A stretch of DNA of 41,758 nucleotides from Cytophagales bacterium (GTDB lineage: Bacteria > Bacteroidota > Bacteroidia > Cytophagales > Cyclobacteriaceae), in assembly GCA_022360055.1 (NCBI GenBank), contig JAKSDO010000201.1, positions 1 through 41,758 on the forward strand, written 5' to 3'. Numbering within the stretch: the stretch's first letter is position 1; each line of letters starts with the position of its first letter. Shown piece after piece: positions 17,011 to 26,085 of the stretch. The translations under genes and the position numbers were made by a program. The notes below the pieces were generated by a model that saw only the letters and a program-made list of their open reading frames with translations, was not told the origin of the DNA and made no database searches.

Positions 17011-17881
17011 TTTTCCTTGATTTATTCCTAACTCTAAATAGCTTTATCAGTTTTGGGACGTAATCTTCATCTGTGTAAACATTGACGTAATTGGCCTGAT
17101 GCCGTCTACAGAATTGTTCAAGGTTATTTTGATTTCCTTCGAATGTCCCTTTCAAATTATTTCGGAATCCGGACGAACTTGTATTTGTCCAGATTGTTTT
17201 TTTGCTTTCTTTATCCAATAGGGGTACGATTCCCAATCTCGGGAGCTGGGTCTCTCTTATGTCACTGATATGAATTACCACCAAATCATGCTGAGCCGCC
17301 AGGGCTTTCAGATTATGCTCATAACCTTCATCGATAAAATCTGAAATCATGATTACCACACTCTTTCTTTTGATCAGATTCAAAGCGTATAAAATAGATT
17401 TGCCGATATCCGTTTTGAGAGAATTAGGTTTTAAGGTCATTAAATCCGAAATAAATCGAAAAGCGTGTTTTTCTCCTTTTCCGGGTTTTACATATTTTTC
17501 TTTTCTGTCAGAAAAACAAATAAGCCCAACCTGACTTTGCTCCTGTACGGCCGATAAGGAAAGTACCCCGCAAACTTCCTTTACAATATCTATTTTTTGC
17601 TGACCGGGATTGCCGATTTCCTGAGAGGCGCTTACATCAATTAAGAAAAAAACGATCTGTTCTTTTTCTTCCTTAAAGGTTTTTACAAAAGTTCCGTGTC
17701 CTTTGGCCGATACATTCCAGTCAATGGTTCGTACATCATCCCCGTATTGATAGGATCGCACATCGTCAAATTCAAGCCCCGAGCCTTTAAACACCGAATG
17801 AAAGTCACCTTGCATTTGGTTATTTATTGCTTTTCTGATTTGAATTTGATATTTCCTCAGCTTTTTTACCAACTCCCTCAT
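17003..17881 (-). CDS. DUF58 domain protein
   Basis: This is a 292-residue soluble protein. The DUF58 signature is clear near residues 34-70: GSGLEFDDVRSYQYGDDVRTIDW followed by a K-T-F-KEE-KEQ stretch. A VWA-like fold then starts with FLIDVSASQ (D-x-S-x-S) near 77-85. Such proteins work with MoxR-type AAA+ ATPases and Bat membrane proteins in assembling or activating envelope proteins. The MoxR gene that usually precedes it is absent; instead the divergent DUF4296-mutS2 pair starts 51 bp away. ATG at 17881 is taken as start rather than GTG at 17887. Confidence 0.88.
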   Translation of the reverse strand: MRELVKKLRKYQIQIRKAINNQMQGDFHSVFKGSGLEFDDVRSYQYGDDVRTIDWNVSAKGHGTFVKTFKEEKEQIVFFLIDVSASQEIGNPGQQKIDIVKEVCGVLSLSAVQEQSQVGLICFSDRKEKYVKPGKGEKHAFRFISDLMTLKPNSLKTDIGKSILYALNLIKRKSVVIMISDFIDEGYEHNLKALAAQHDLVVIHISDIRETQLPRLGIVPLLDKESKKTIWTNTSSSGFRNNLKGTFEGNQNNLEQFCRRHQANYVNVYTDEDYVPKLIKLFRVRNKSRKIA

Positions 17882-17932
17882 TGGCACAGATTTTGGCTTT
17901 AAAATTAGAACTTATTTGAGTAATTTTCATCC

Positions 17933-18295
17933 GTGAAAAAGTTTTTTTTAATACTCCTTATTTGTCTTTGCACCTTCTGCACAAAGAAAAAAGCAAAAGA
18001 TCCGAAGAATCTGTATACGAAAGAACAGGTGGCTGTTTTTCTCAAAGATCTGTATGTTTTGGAACAGAAAATAAAAGAGTTAAAACTTAAAAAAGATTCT
18101 GCAAAAGTAGTCTTTAAGTATTATGAAAACCTACTGTATGAAAAACATAATATGGATGACTCGCTGTACAGGATGAGTTTTCAGTATTATATGGATGATA
18201 TAAACAGCCTCACCAAGATTTACGAAGTAATAGCCGATAGTCTGAGCCTTGAGGAACGATTGGCTACCAGCACAATTCCCGCTGAAGATGAGTAA
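17933..18295 (+). CDS. DUF4296 lipoprotein
   Basis: This is a 120-residue protein starting at GTG 17933. It has a lipoprotein signal KKFFLILLICLCTFC with C16 as the likely lipidated residue, then a helical, charged body (YTKEQVAVFLKDLYVLEQKIK; Y-E-N-L-L-Y) typical of DUF4296, a family found in Bacteroidota and of unknown role. It ends 11 bp before mutS2, so the two are probably co-transcribed. A functional link with MutS2 is not obvious. Confidence 0.8.
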   Translation: MKKFFLILLICLCTFCTKKKAKDPKNLYTKEQVAVFLKDLYVLEQKIKELKLKKDSAKVVFKYYENLLYEKHNMDDSLYRMSFQYYMDDINSLTKIYEVIADSLSLEERLATSTIPAEDE

Positions 18296-18306
18296 TTGGA
18301 TTAGTT

Positions 18307-20694
18307 ATGCTTTATCCGGAAGATATTGAGGAAAAGTTGGGTTTCGACAAAATTCGCCAATTGCTGAAAAAGCATTGCGCAGGGCAACGGGGAAAATACA
18401 ACGTCGATAGAATCAAATTTTCATCAAATCCGGTGTTGGTCCAAAAGTTGATCAAACAGACCGGGATTTACATGAAAATGCTGGAAATGGGAGAAAAAAT
18501 TCCATCGTTAAACTATCCCGAAGTAGATCCGATTTTAGAAAAGTTAAAGATCCAAGGTGTTTTTTTAGAGATCCATGAGGTTGTCAGTATTTATAAAACC
18601 TTAGAAATACTGAACTTATGGCAAAACTTTCTAAAAGAAAAAGAAGAATACTATCCCGAAATTTCGCTGCTTGCCAAAAAAATTGAGGTAGACCAGATTT
18701 TAATAAAGAAGATCGATTCATGCATTGACGAAAAGGGTGCAATCAGGAGCAATGCATCACCTGAGCTTAGAAAAATCAGATCTGAAATATATAAAAACGA
18801 ACAAATAGCCCGAAAAACGCTGGATCGAATCATGCGCGATTCGAAAAAATCGGAAATATCTCCTGAAGATAGTTCCTTAACGATCCGAAACGGAAGGCTT
18901 GTTATCCCGGTAAAAGCGGAACATAAGCGAAGCTTCAAGGGATTTGTTCACGATGCCTCCGCCTCGGGGAATATAATATTTATTGAACCGTCCGAAGTCC
19001 TGGATATAAATAATGATATCAGGGAACTCTCTTACCGGGAAAAAAGGGAGATTATTCGCATACTGACAGATCTCACCGAAGGAATAAATGCGCAATTTGA
19101 TCAAATCTCCGGCGGAAGCAAATTATTGGGAATCATAGATCTCATCAATGCCAAGGCAAAGCTTTCTTCCGAATTGGATGCCGCCATTCCCGAAATAAAT
19201 AAATACGGGGAACTGGAGTGGCATCAAGCTGTGAATCCGGTCCTGAAAAGAGCACTGCAAAAACAGCAAAAGGAGCTTGTTCCTCTGGACATTCACCTGG
19301 ATAAACAGAAACGGATATTGCTCATTTCCGGGCCAAATGCAGGGGGTAAATCCGTGTGCTTGCAAACGGTTGGGTTGTTGCAATATATGTATCAATGCGG
19401 CCTCCCCATACCCGTTTTGGAAGGCTCCAGGATCACTTTATACAAAAGTATCTTTATAGATATCGGAGACGAGCAATCCATGGATGATGATTTAAGCACC
19501 TATAGCTCACATTTAAAATCCATGAATTTCTTTCTGAAAAATGCCTGTAAGGACACTCTTTTTTTAATAGATGAATTTGGTGCCGGAACCGATCCCCAGT
19601 TTGGAGGTGCAATTGCAGAAGCCATCCTTGAGCAATTGGCAAAATCAAAAAGTCATGGCATCATAACTACCCATTACAACAATCTGAAAAAAATCGCCGA
19701 TGAAAAGGAAGGTTTGGTCAACGGAAGGATGCGTTTTGATGTAAAAAAACTGGAACCGATTTATCAATTGGAAATTGGAAAACCCGGAAGTTCGTTTGCG
19801 CTGGAAATAGCAGGAAAAATTGGATTGGATAAACAAATCATTCAATCGGCAAAAAAGAAGGTCGGCACCAATGCCGTGGAAATGGACCGGTTGCTTACCG
19901 AGCTTGAAGATGAAAAACAGCGATATGAGGAAGAGAATAAGAGGTTTGAAAATCAGAAAATGAAGTTAGATAAAACAATTCAAAGCTATAGTGAATTGAA
20001 AGGTGATATAGAAAACAGGAAAAGAGAAATTTTGAATGAAGCAAAGCGAGAGGCTAAGAATTTACTAAAAGAGACCAATCAAAAAGTAGAGACACTTATC
20101 CGGGAAATAAAGGAAAATAAAGCCGAAAAGGAAGCAACCAAAAAATCAAGAGAAGAGGTTAAGAAATTTGAAAAGAAGATAAACATTGAAAAAATCCGTA
20201 CGAGAAAAGCGGATGTTAAAGTAATCGACGGGCCGATAGTCGTAGGAGATCTGGTGCGGATTAAAGGGCAGCAATCCTTTGGAGAAATCGTGAAAATTTT
20301 AAAAAAGGATGCTGAAGTGCTCTTTGGCGATCTCAAATCTATCATTAAGATGAATCGATTGGAAAAAATATCGAAGGGGGCAGTAAAGAAAATTGAAAAA
20401 GAAAACGCTTCTTCCATAAAAGGAATTGATATAAATACTCGAAAAGCGAATTTTTCGCATGATTTGGACTTGAGAGGAAAACGATCGAACGAAGCGCTCG
20501 TGGCCTTAACCGGATTTATGGATGATGCCATATTATTCGGAGTGCAAAACATTCGGATAATTCATGGCAAGGGAGATGGTATTTTGCGGGAAGTGTTAAG
20601 GAAAGAAATCAAAACATATAAAGAAGTAAAAGCCTGTTACGATGAGCATGCCGACCGGGGCGGAGCCGGTATTACAGTAGTGGAGTTGATTTGA
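18307..20694 (+). CDS. mutS2: Endonuclease MutS2
   Basis: This is a 795-residue cytoplasmic protein. MutS-like core and lever domains (about 1-290) are followed by the ATPase with Walker A SGPNAGGKS near 340, a Walker B FLIDEFGAGTDP near 420 and THYNNLKK (switch histidine). A long charged coiled coil (about 510-640) leads to a C-terminal Smr domain with LDLRGKRSNEAL and RIIHGKGDGILR near 720-765. MutS2 proteins act on branched DNA or on collided ribosomes; which applies here cannot be told. The protein is full length and the Smr motifs look intact. Confidence 0.95.
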   Translation: MLYPEDIEEKLGFDKIRQLLKKHCAGQRGKYNVDRIKFSSNPVLVQKLIKQTGIYMKMLEMGEKIPSLNYPEVDPILEKLKIQGVFLEIHEVVSIYKTLEILNLWQNFLKEKEEYYPEISLLAKKIEVDQILIKKIDSCIDEKGAIRSNASPELRKIRSEIYKNEQIARKTLDRIMRDSKKSEISPEDSSLTIRNGRLVIPVKAEHKRSFKGFVHDASASGNIIFIEPSEVLDINNDIRELSYREKREIIRILTDLTEGINAQFDQISGGSKLLGIIDLINAKAKLSSELDAAIPEINKYGELEWHQAVNPVLKRALQKQQKELVPLDIHLDKQKRILLISGPNAGGKSVCLQTVGLLQYMYQCGLPIPVLEGSRITLYKSIFIDIGDEQSMDDDLSTYSSHLKSMNFFLKNACKDTLFLIDEFGAGTDPQFGGAIAEAILEQLAKSKSHGIITTHYNNLKKIADEKEGLVNGRMRFDVKKLEPIYQLEIGKPGSSFALEIAGKIGLDKQIIQSAKKKVGTNAVEMDRLLTELEDEKQRYEEENKRFENQKMKLDKTIQSYSELKGDIENRKREILNEAKREAKNLLKETNQKVETLIREIKENKAEKEATKKSREEVKKFEKKINIEKIRTRKADVKVIDGPIVVGDLVRIKGQQSFGEIVKILKKDAEVLFGDLKSIIKMNRLEKISKGAVKKIEKENASSIKGIDINTRKANFSHDLDLRGKRSNEALVALTGFMDDAILFGVQNIRIIHGKGDGILREVLRKEIKTYKEVKACYDEHADRGGAGITVVELI

Positions 20695-21016
20695 TTTTGC
20701 GATTGGTGTAAGTACTTTCATTCCTGCCACATATAGATTGAGAGCTTTACGGCTGTTTTCGAAGATAATCGGCATTCTATTCTCCATATAAATTCAGTTT
20801 TAGATGTTCAAGTCGTTTTCCACACTTCCTGAAATTGCATATGATGCCTGAGAATAGAACGCGAAATGTGGAACAAGGAGTAAGAGGGCCCCGCGATTGA
20901 GAAACAAAATTTGTGATTTAGAACTTCAGACTTCCGTCTCCAAAGCGATGTCATATGGCAAGCCTTACATGTGACTGCGGTTTTCTTCCCGGCCTTATAT
21001 ACTTCGGATTGATTCC
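20695..21016. other. Convergent intergenic region, no gene seen
   Basis: This is 322 bp between the ends of mutS2 (plus) and the nitrilase gene (minus). No coding frame is convincing. A small AGAC-TTCC-GTCT hairpin lies near 20928-20939, in a stretch (AGACTTCCGTCTCC) of the sort that recurs between genes in some Bacteroidota. A CCACA/TGTGG pair lies near 20819 and 20867. No clear T-tract terminator was found. Confidence 0.4.
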
Positions 21017-21811
21017 TTACACATTTATATCAAAATCATCCCAATCAAGAAAGACCGGAAAATTCTTTCTGAAAGAATTCAGATCATCCGGGTTAAGTTC
21101 GACGGACTGAATGACAGGTTGTTCGGAGATTTCGTTTATTGCGTGCCCTTTAAAATCATAACATGCCGAATGTCCGTTATAGTCAATCCCGGTGCCGTCG
21201 GATCCTGTCCGGTTTACGCCAATGGTAAAACATTGATTTTCCAAAGATCTGGCTTTTAGTAAAGCATTCCAGACATCTGTTCTCGGCCCTGGCCAGTTGG
21301 CTACAAAAATCAATAAATCATAGTCAAATTCATGCTTAATTTTGTCATACCTGTTTTTTATCCAAACAGGAAATCTTAAGTCGTAGCAAACCAATGGCAT
21401 AATTTTAAATCCCCGATAATTTCGGATCATTCTCTTTCTGCCCCGGGTATAGGTTTGATGTTCCTGACCCATTCGAAAAAGATGCCGTTTATCATAAAAG
21501 TCAAACGCCCCTGAAGGTTCTATAAAATACAGTCTATTGTAAAATTGGGTGGCTTCCCTTACCGTGTAGCTTCCGCAAATTGCTGCGTTCTTCATTTTGG
21601 CCATTTGGTTCATCCATCGGAAGGTTTTAAAATTCATTGGCTCAGCCAGTTTTTCTGCCTCCATCGAAAACCCGGTATTGAACATTTCAGGTAGAATTAT
21701 CAGGTCTGTATTTTCTACGGTGGAGATTTTTTCTTCGAGCATGGCCAGATTGGCATCGACGTCTTCCCAGAAAAGATCGGTTTGTATAAATGTTGTCCGG
21801 AGTGTGTTCAA
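21017..21811 (-). CDS. Nitrilase-family omega-amidase
   Basis: This is a 264-residue carbon-nitrogen hydrolase. The catalytic triad can be placed: E in LPEMFNTGFS near 42, K in YDKRHLFRMG near 112, and C in PLVCYDLRFPVW near 146. Members of this branch (YafV-like) split the amide of 2-oxoglutaramate or 2-oxosuccinamate, completing salvage of methylthio or glutamine-derived keto acids. Substrate is inferred from likeness to YafV. The start is TTG at 21811, since the nearby ATG at 21816 is out of frame. It lies 44 bp downstream of def on the same strand. Confidence 0.85.
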   Translation of the reverse strand: MNTLRTTFIQTDLFWEDVDANLAMLEEKISTVENTDLIILPEMFNTGFSMEAEKLAEPMNFKTFRWMNQMAKMKNAAICGSYTVREATQFYNRLYFIEPSGAFDFYDKRHLFRMGQEHQTYTRGRKRMIRNYRGFKIMPLVCYDLRFPVWIKNRYDKIKHEFDYDLLIFVANWPGPRTDVWNALLKARSLENQCFTIGVNRTGSDGTGIDYNGHSACYDFKGHAINEISEQPVIQSVELNPDDLNSFRKNFPVFLDWDDFDINV

Positions 21812-21855
21812 TTCATTTTTTTGTTCTATTCGTTTTCAGTCATACAACCGTAATT

Positions 21856-22410
21856 TTATCTTTTGGCCGGAAAAGTCATTCTGTAATCGACCTTGGTAAT
21901 GCCCTTGCTTATGTTTGTAAGCTTGCTTTTCAGGAGCCTTTTTTTAAATGCGGAAAGATGATCTGTAAATAATATTCCTTCAATATGGTCATATTCGTGT
22001 TGAATAATTCTAGCGCGCATTCCGTCGAATTCTTCCGTGAACTCGTTCCAGTATTCGTCAAAATAATGAATCTTTAATTTTTCAGGACGGATAACTTCTT
22101 CCCTTATATTTGGAATACTCAGGCAACCTTCTTCAAAAGACCAGCTATCGCCATCTTCATTGATAATCTCCGGGTTTATGAATACCTGTTTCCAATCTCC
22201 AATTTCCTCATCTTCCAGTGGTGTGGCATCGGCAATAAACATTCGAAGGCTTTTACCAATTTGGGGTGCAGCCAATCCAATACCTTGCGCATTGTGCATT
22301 GTTTCAAACATATCTTCGGCAAGCTGCCGAACATCAACTTCATTTTTATCTATTTCTGACGCCTGCTTCTTTAATACCGGATGTCCGTAAGCTACGATTG
22401 GGTATATCAT
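21856..22410 (-). CDS. def: Peptide deformylase
   Basis: This 184-residue metalloenzyme removes the formyl group from the first methionine of new proteins. All three motifs are present: GIGLAAPQIG near 43-52, EEGCLSIP near 99-106 with the metal-binding cysteine, and QHEYDHIEG near 141-149 with the HExxH histidines and glutamate. Length is normal. The ATG start is clear. The divergent YeiH gene starts 99 bp away. Confidence 0.97.
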   Translation of the reverse strand: MIYPIVAYGHPVLKKQASEIDKNEVDVRQLAEDMFETMHNAQGIGLAAPQIGKSLRMFIADATPLEDEEIGDWKQVFINPEIINEDGDSWSFEEGCLSIPNIREEVIRPEKLKIHYFDEYWNEFTEEFDGMRARIIQHEYDHIEGILFTDHLSAFKKRLLKSKLTNISKGITKVDYRMTFPAKR

Positions 22411-22509
22411 TAATCGTTTATTAATTTAACAAGCCGCAAATTTACAAAACCAGATTGAAAATGCCTTCTTAATTTTTTAACAACATTTTTGTACTATTGT
22501 TGATCATTT

Positions 22510-24219
22510 TTGAAGGTTAAAATAAATGGTCCGTTGAAATCCAAACTAGTTACAAGTGAAGACTATTGGGCGATATGGCTCGGTGCTTTCTTCCTGCTTA
22601 CAGGGATAATAATTTACATTATTATTGGTCAGCAATCCATTGGAGAGGAAGTAAAAAGTAATCATAAAAGATTATCTCAGGTTTTGACAGAGGTCCCATT
22701 TCATTCCGTTGAATATTACAAGGCAAAAGAAAAAACGGCTCAACTTACAGGTGCGAATACCTCCATTGGAAAACGTATAAGGAAGCTTTTAAGTAAGCCA
22801 AAATCGTGGAAAGGAAATCCCTTAAATGCTTTTTTAAAAAGTGAAGAACGCCATATTCAGGAGAAGTACAGAAAGCTGGAAATTTTACGAGGCGACCTTA
22901 AAATCCTGGAAGAAAAGGCTCGGAAATCTGAACAAATAGCCGGTAGTGAATCATTTAAAAACGATCTATTAAACCGGGAAGCGGCGGTTGACGCAATTAA
23001 TTGGAAAGCAGCCTATGATAATTCTAAGCGTCTGGAGAAGAAAATCAATTCGAAAGGATACAACGTAATTATAAGTTTATTCCTGTTTGGATTGTCCATT
23101 GCGGCAATATTTGGATTGGGCGCATATTTCATGGGGTATCAATACCGGAAATTTATTCTTGCCTTTTGGGGAGTATTTATTCTTGCCGTTTTTTCATACA
23201 CCCTCGCTGTGCAAACAGATATGAAAAACCTTGGCATCAGTTATGCGGTTTGGGCGATTCTCATTGGTTTAATCATAAGCAATACCATTGGCACGCCGGC
23301 CTGGCTCAAACCGGCCATTCAGACAGAATATTATATTAAGACAGGGTTAGTTTTACTTGGAGCGGAAATACTATTGGGCAAAATTATGGCTATCGGCCTG
23401 CCTGGGATATTTGTTTCCTGGGTAGTAACACCGGTTGTTTTGATAACTACTTTCTGGTTTGGTCAACGGGTTCTGAAAATCGGATCCAAAACGCTCAATA
23501 TTACGATAAGTGCCGACATGTCGGTTTGCGGGGTTTCAGCCGCAATTGCAACGGCGGCGGCCTGTAATGCCAAAAAAGAAGAACTCACACTCGCCGTCGG
23601 GTTGTCAATGGTTTTCACGTCGATTATGATGATAGTCATGCCAGCTTTTATCAACGCTGTCGGGATACCGGAGATCTTGGGGGGCGCCTGGATTGGCGGA
23701 ACGATCGACGCGACCGGAGCTGTGGTAGCGGCGGGCGCATTTCTGGGTGATAAGGCGTTGAATGTGGCAGCTACGATTAAAATGATCCAAAATGTACTCA
23801 TTGGAATAATTGCTTTCGGAGTGGCATTTTATTGGGCTTCAAGGGTGGAGAATACTTCTAAGACAAAAATTAGGGCTTCGGAAATCTGGAAGAGATTTCC
23901 GAAATTCATACTCGGTTTTCTGGGAGCCTCGATAATGTTTTCTGCTTTCTACGCCCTATTATCCGAAGAGCTTTCCTACGCGCTCATCGATCATGGCGTT
24001 ATACGTGGCTTTACAAAGGATTTGAGAGGCTGGCTGTTTTGTCTGGCATTTGTAAGTATTGGTCTTTCGGTAAATTTCAAAGAGCTGAAAAACCAATTTG
24101 CAGGAGGAAAACCGTTGATATTATATGTTTGTGGTCAGAGTTTTAATCTGATGCTTACTTTGTTAATGGCTTATCTGATGTTTTACATTGTTTTTCCGGA
24201 AATCACAAATTTGATATGA
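22510..24219 (+). CDS. yeiH: YeiH-family transporter with long N-terminal extension
   Basis: This is a 569-residue membrane protein. Residues about 215-565 match the YeiH (UPF0324, putative sulfate exporter) family: around ten membrane helices and SADMSVCGVSAAIATAAACN near 336-355, the family's hallmark. The first 190 residues are extra: one membrane helix (about 19-40), then a charged coiled coil (about 45-175). YeiH proteins are usually near 340 residues. The start is TTG at 22510; an in-frame TGA lies 9 bp upstream and no ATG is near. The next gene overlaps by 4 bp (ATGA). Transport of sulfate or sulfite is a family prediction with little direct proof. Confidence 0.85.
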   Translation: MKVKINGPLKSKLVTSEDYWAIWLGAFFLLTGIIIYIIIGQQSIGEEVKSNHKRLSQVLTEVPFHSVEYYKAKEKTAQLTGANTSIGKRIRKLLSKPKSWKGNPLNAFLKSEERHIQEKYRKLEILRGDLKILEEKARKSEQIAGSESFKNDLLNREAAVDAINWKAAYDNSKRLEKKINSKGYNVIISLFLFGLSIAAIFGLGAYFMGYQYRKFILAFWGVFILAVFSYTLAVQTDMKNLGISYAVWAILIGLIISNTIGTPAWLKPAIQTEYYIKTGLVLLGAEILLGKIMAIGLPGIFVSWVVTPVVLITTFWFGQRVLKIGSKTLNITISADMSVCGVSAAIATAAACNAKKEELTLAVGLSMVFTSIMMIVMPAFINAVGIPEILGGAWIGGTIDATGAVVAAGAFLGDKALNVAATIKMIQNVLIGIIAFGVAFYWASRVENTSKTKIRASEIWKRFPKFILGFLGASIMFSAFYALLSEELSYALIDHGVIRGFTKDLRGWLFCLAFVSIGLSVNFKELKNQFAGGKPLILYVCGQSFNLMLTLLMAYLMFYIVFPEITNLI

Positions 24220-24497
24220 TTATGAAAGGCTACATCAGAGCGTTGCTTTGTTTCATCGGGATCTGGGGGTTTATTGAATTTTTCCCGGAACTTCTAAGTG
24301 CAATCAAACCGTACAGAGAGGTAATTGAGTTTTCGGAAAACGCGGGAATAGATAATGCGGCATTGTTTTATTCAGAAGAATCGTTGACATCTTCGGCAGA
24401 GCAAGAAATAAAGGAACAATTAAAAGCGGGAATCTTAAGAAAAAACTCCTCTATGGTTGCCACGGATTTTTTGGAAAAACCTATTCAAAGAGAATAA
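24216..24497 (+). CDS. Small membrane-anchored protein of unknown function
   Basis: This 93-residue protein is not recognised. It has one N-terminal hydrophobic stretch (about 5-20, YIRALLCFIGIWGFIEF) and then an acidic, helical tail. Orientation probably puts the tail outside the cytoplasm. It overlaps the YeiH stop (ATGA) and ends 8 bp before the sulfatase gene, so translation is likely coupled to YeiH. It may be an accessory subunit of the transporter or of the sulfatase. Confidence 0.6.
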   Translation: MIMKGYIRALLCFIGIWGFIEFFPELLSAIKPYREVIEFSENAGIDNAALFYSEESLTSSAEQEIKEQLKAGILRKNSSMVATDFLEKPIQRE

Positions 24498-24505
24498 ATT
24501 GTATT

Positions 24506-25858
24506 ATGCGCACGAAAGAAAATCGATACTTTTTTAACATTGTATTTATCTATGCAATCATTTTCATCTACGCTTGTACTCCCCGGGATTTTGAACGGCC
24601 AAACATCATCCTGATCATGGCCGATGACCTTGGGTATGGAGATATCGGCTGTTTCGGGAACGATGATATCCGCACTCCATTCCTGGATAAGCTTGCTTCG
24701 GAAGGATTGAAATTTACAGATTTTCATTCTAACGGATCGGTTTGTTCCCCGACAAGGGCAGCACTGCTCACAGGAAGGTATCAGCAAAGAAGCGGGTTGG
24801 AAGGCGTAATTTATGCTGATCCAAGAAACGAAACCAGGCAAAGAGGGTTGGATATCGACGAATTGACGTTTGCGGATTATATGAAAAGTGCGGGTTATGC
24901 TACTGGGATCGTTGGGAAATGGCATCTGGGTTATCGTGTGGAATACAATCCCGTTTACCAGGGCTTTGATTATTTCAGGGGCTATGTAAGCGGGAACATT
25001 GATTATCATTCTCATGTGGACCAGGGCGGCTTCCCGGATTGGTGGCATGATCTGGAGAAAATAGAAGAAAAGGGATATGTGACGGATTTGATCACAAACT
25101 ATTCCATGGAGTTTATTGAGAGAAACAGGGATCAACCCTTTTGTTTATATGTCGCGCATGAAGCGCCTCACTATCCTTTTCAGGGGAGAAACGATAAAGC
25201 AGATCGATATCCGGGATATCCCAGGCGCAAAATACCAAGTCAGGGAACCAGGCGGGATAAGAAGGCTGCCTACAGGGAAATGATTGAGGTCATGGACGAA
25301 GGAATCGGAAAAATCATCGATAAACTGGAAGAGCACAATCTAAAAGAAAAAACATTGGTGCTCTTTTGTTCAGATAATGGAGGAATTGGCAAAATTGGAG
25401 ATAACGGAAACCTGCGAGGTACCAAAGGGACGCTTTGGGAGGGGGGCCACCGGGTGCCTGCCATAGCTGTCTGGCCGGGATATATCGCGCCTGGAACGGT
25501 CACAGATGAAATTGTGTTGAGTATGGATTTTTTCCCTACGTTTGTCAATTTGTCCAAAGTTGCTACAAAAAAGGATTTTAAATTTGACGGCACGGATATT
25601 ACACGCCTTCTGATAGAGGACAGATCTTTGCCGGACCGGTCGTTGTTTTGGAAGTATGGAAATCAGAAGGTAGCCAGGTATAAAGACTGGAAGTTGATTG
25701 TGGATCATGATACGACCAAGTTGTATGATCTCAGTACCGATATTTCCGAAACAATCAATCTGGTAAATCTTGAAGAGGTCATGGTTTCCAGGTTATCCTC
25801 GGAGCTTGATCTGTGGGAAACGGATGTTTTGAAAGGTGTGAAGCTGAAGACCAGGTAA
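24506..25858 (+). CDS. Lipoprotein sulfatase
   Basis: This 450-residue alkaline-phosphatase-fold enzyme has a lipoprotein signal, IYAC, with C24 lipidated. The metal aspartates D40-D41 (IMADDLGYGD) and the maturation motif CSPTR at 80-84 follow; C80 would become formylglycine by a sulfatase-maturing enzyme. The C-terminal DNGG (near 290) and RYKDWKLI near 391-398 match the group. It would remove sulfate esters from a glycan or other substrate at the cell surface or in the periplasm. The substrate cannot be read. It is third in an operon after YeiH and the small protein, so released sulfate and its transport may be linked. Confidence 0.9.
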   Translation: MRTKENRYFFNIVFIYAIIFIYACTPRDFERPNIILIMADDLGYGDIGCFGNDDIRTPFLDKLASEGLKFTDFHSNGSVCSPTRAALLTGRYQQRSGLEGVIYADPRNETRQRGLDIDELTFADYMKSAGYATGIVGKWHLGYRVEYNPVYQGFDYFRGYVSGNIDYHSHVDQGGFPDWWHDLEKIEEKGYVTDLITNYSMEFIERNRDQPFCLYVAHEAPHYPFQGRNDKADRYPGYPRRKIPSQGTRRDKKAAYREMIEVMDEGIGKIIDKLEEHNLKEKTLVLFCSDNGGIGKIGDNGNLRGTKGTLWEGGHRVPAIAVWPGYIAPGTVTDEIVLSMDFFPTFVNLSKVATKKDFKFDGTDITRLLIEDRSLPDRSLFWKYGNQKVARYKDWKLIVDHDTTKLYDLSTDISETINLVNLEEVMVSRLSSELDLWETDVLKGVKLKTR

Positions 25859-26085
25859 CCTGTAATAGCTGAAAGGGATGGATCCCAAAGGCTGGTTAAG
25901 ATAAATCCGGCAAGCTCGACAGAAATAAATCAAGGACCTGTAGTGAAACACCTGATCATCTATTCGATATCTTATTGAAGTGTTCTGTTGAATCATCCGG
26001 AACGGAGCAGCCGATAATAGGAGCATCCTTATGAAACAGCTCGCCAATACCGGCGTCAGGTTTCGTGAATTTTTCGGGTTAACTC

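Noticed and set aside
20596-20787. A small minus-strand gene overlapping the end of mutS2.
   Set aside because: It lies partly on the opposite strand of the Smr domain and its product has no recognisable features.
25859-26085. A decayed transposase or small gene between the sulfatase and uvrB genes.
   Set aside because: No frame carries a recognisable motif and no terminal repeats or target duplications were seen.
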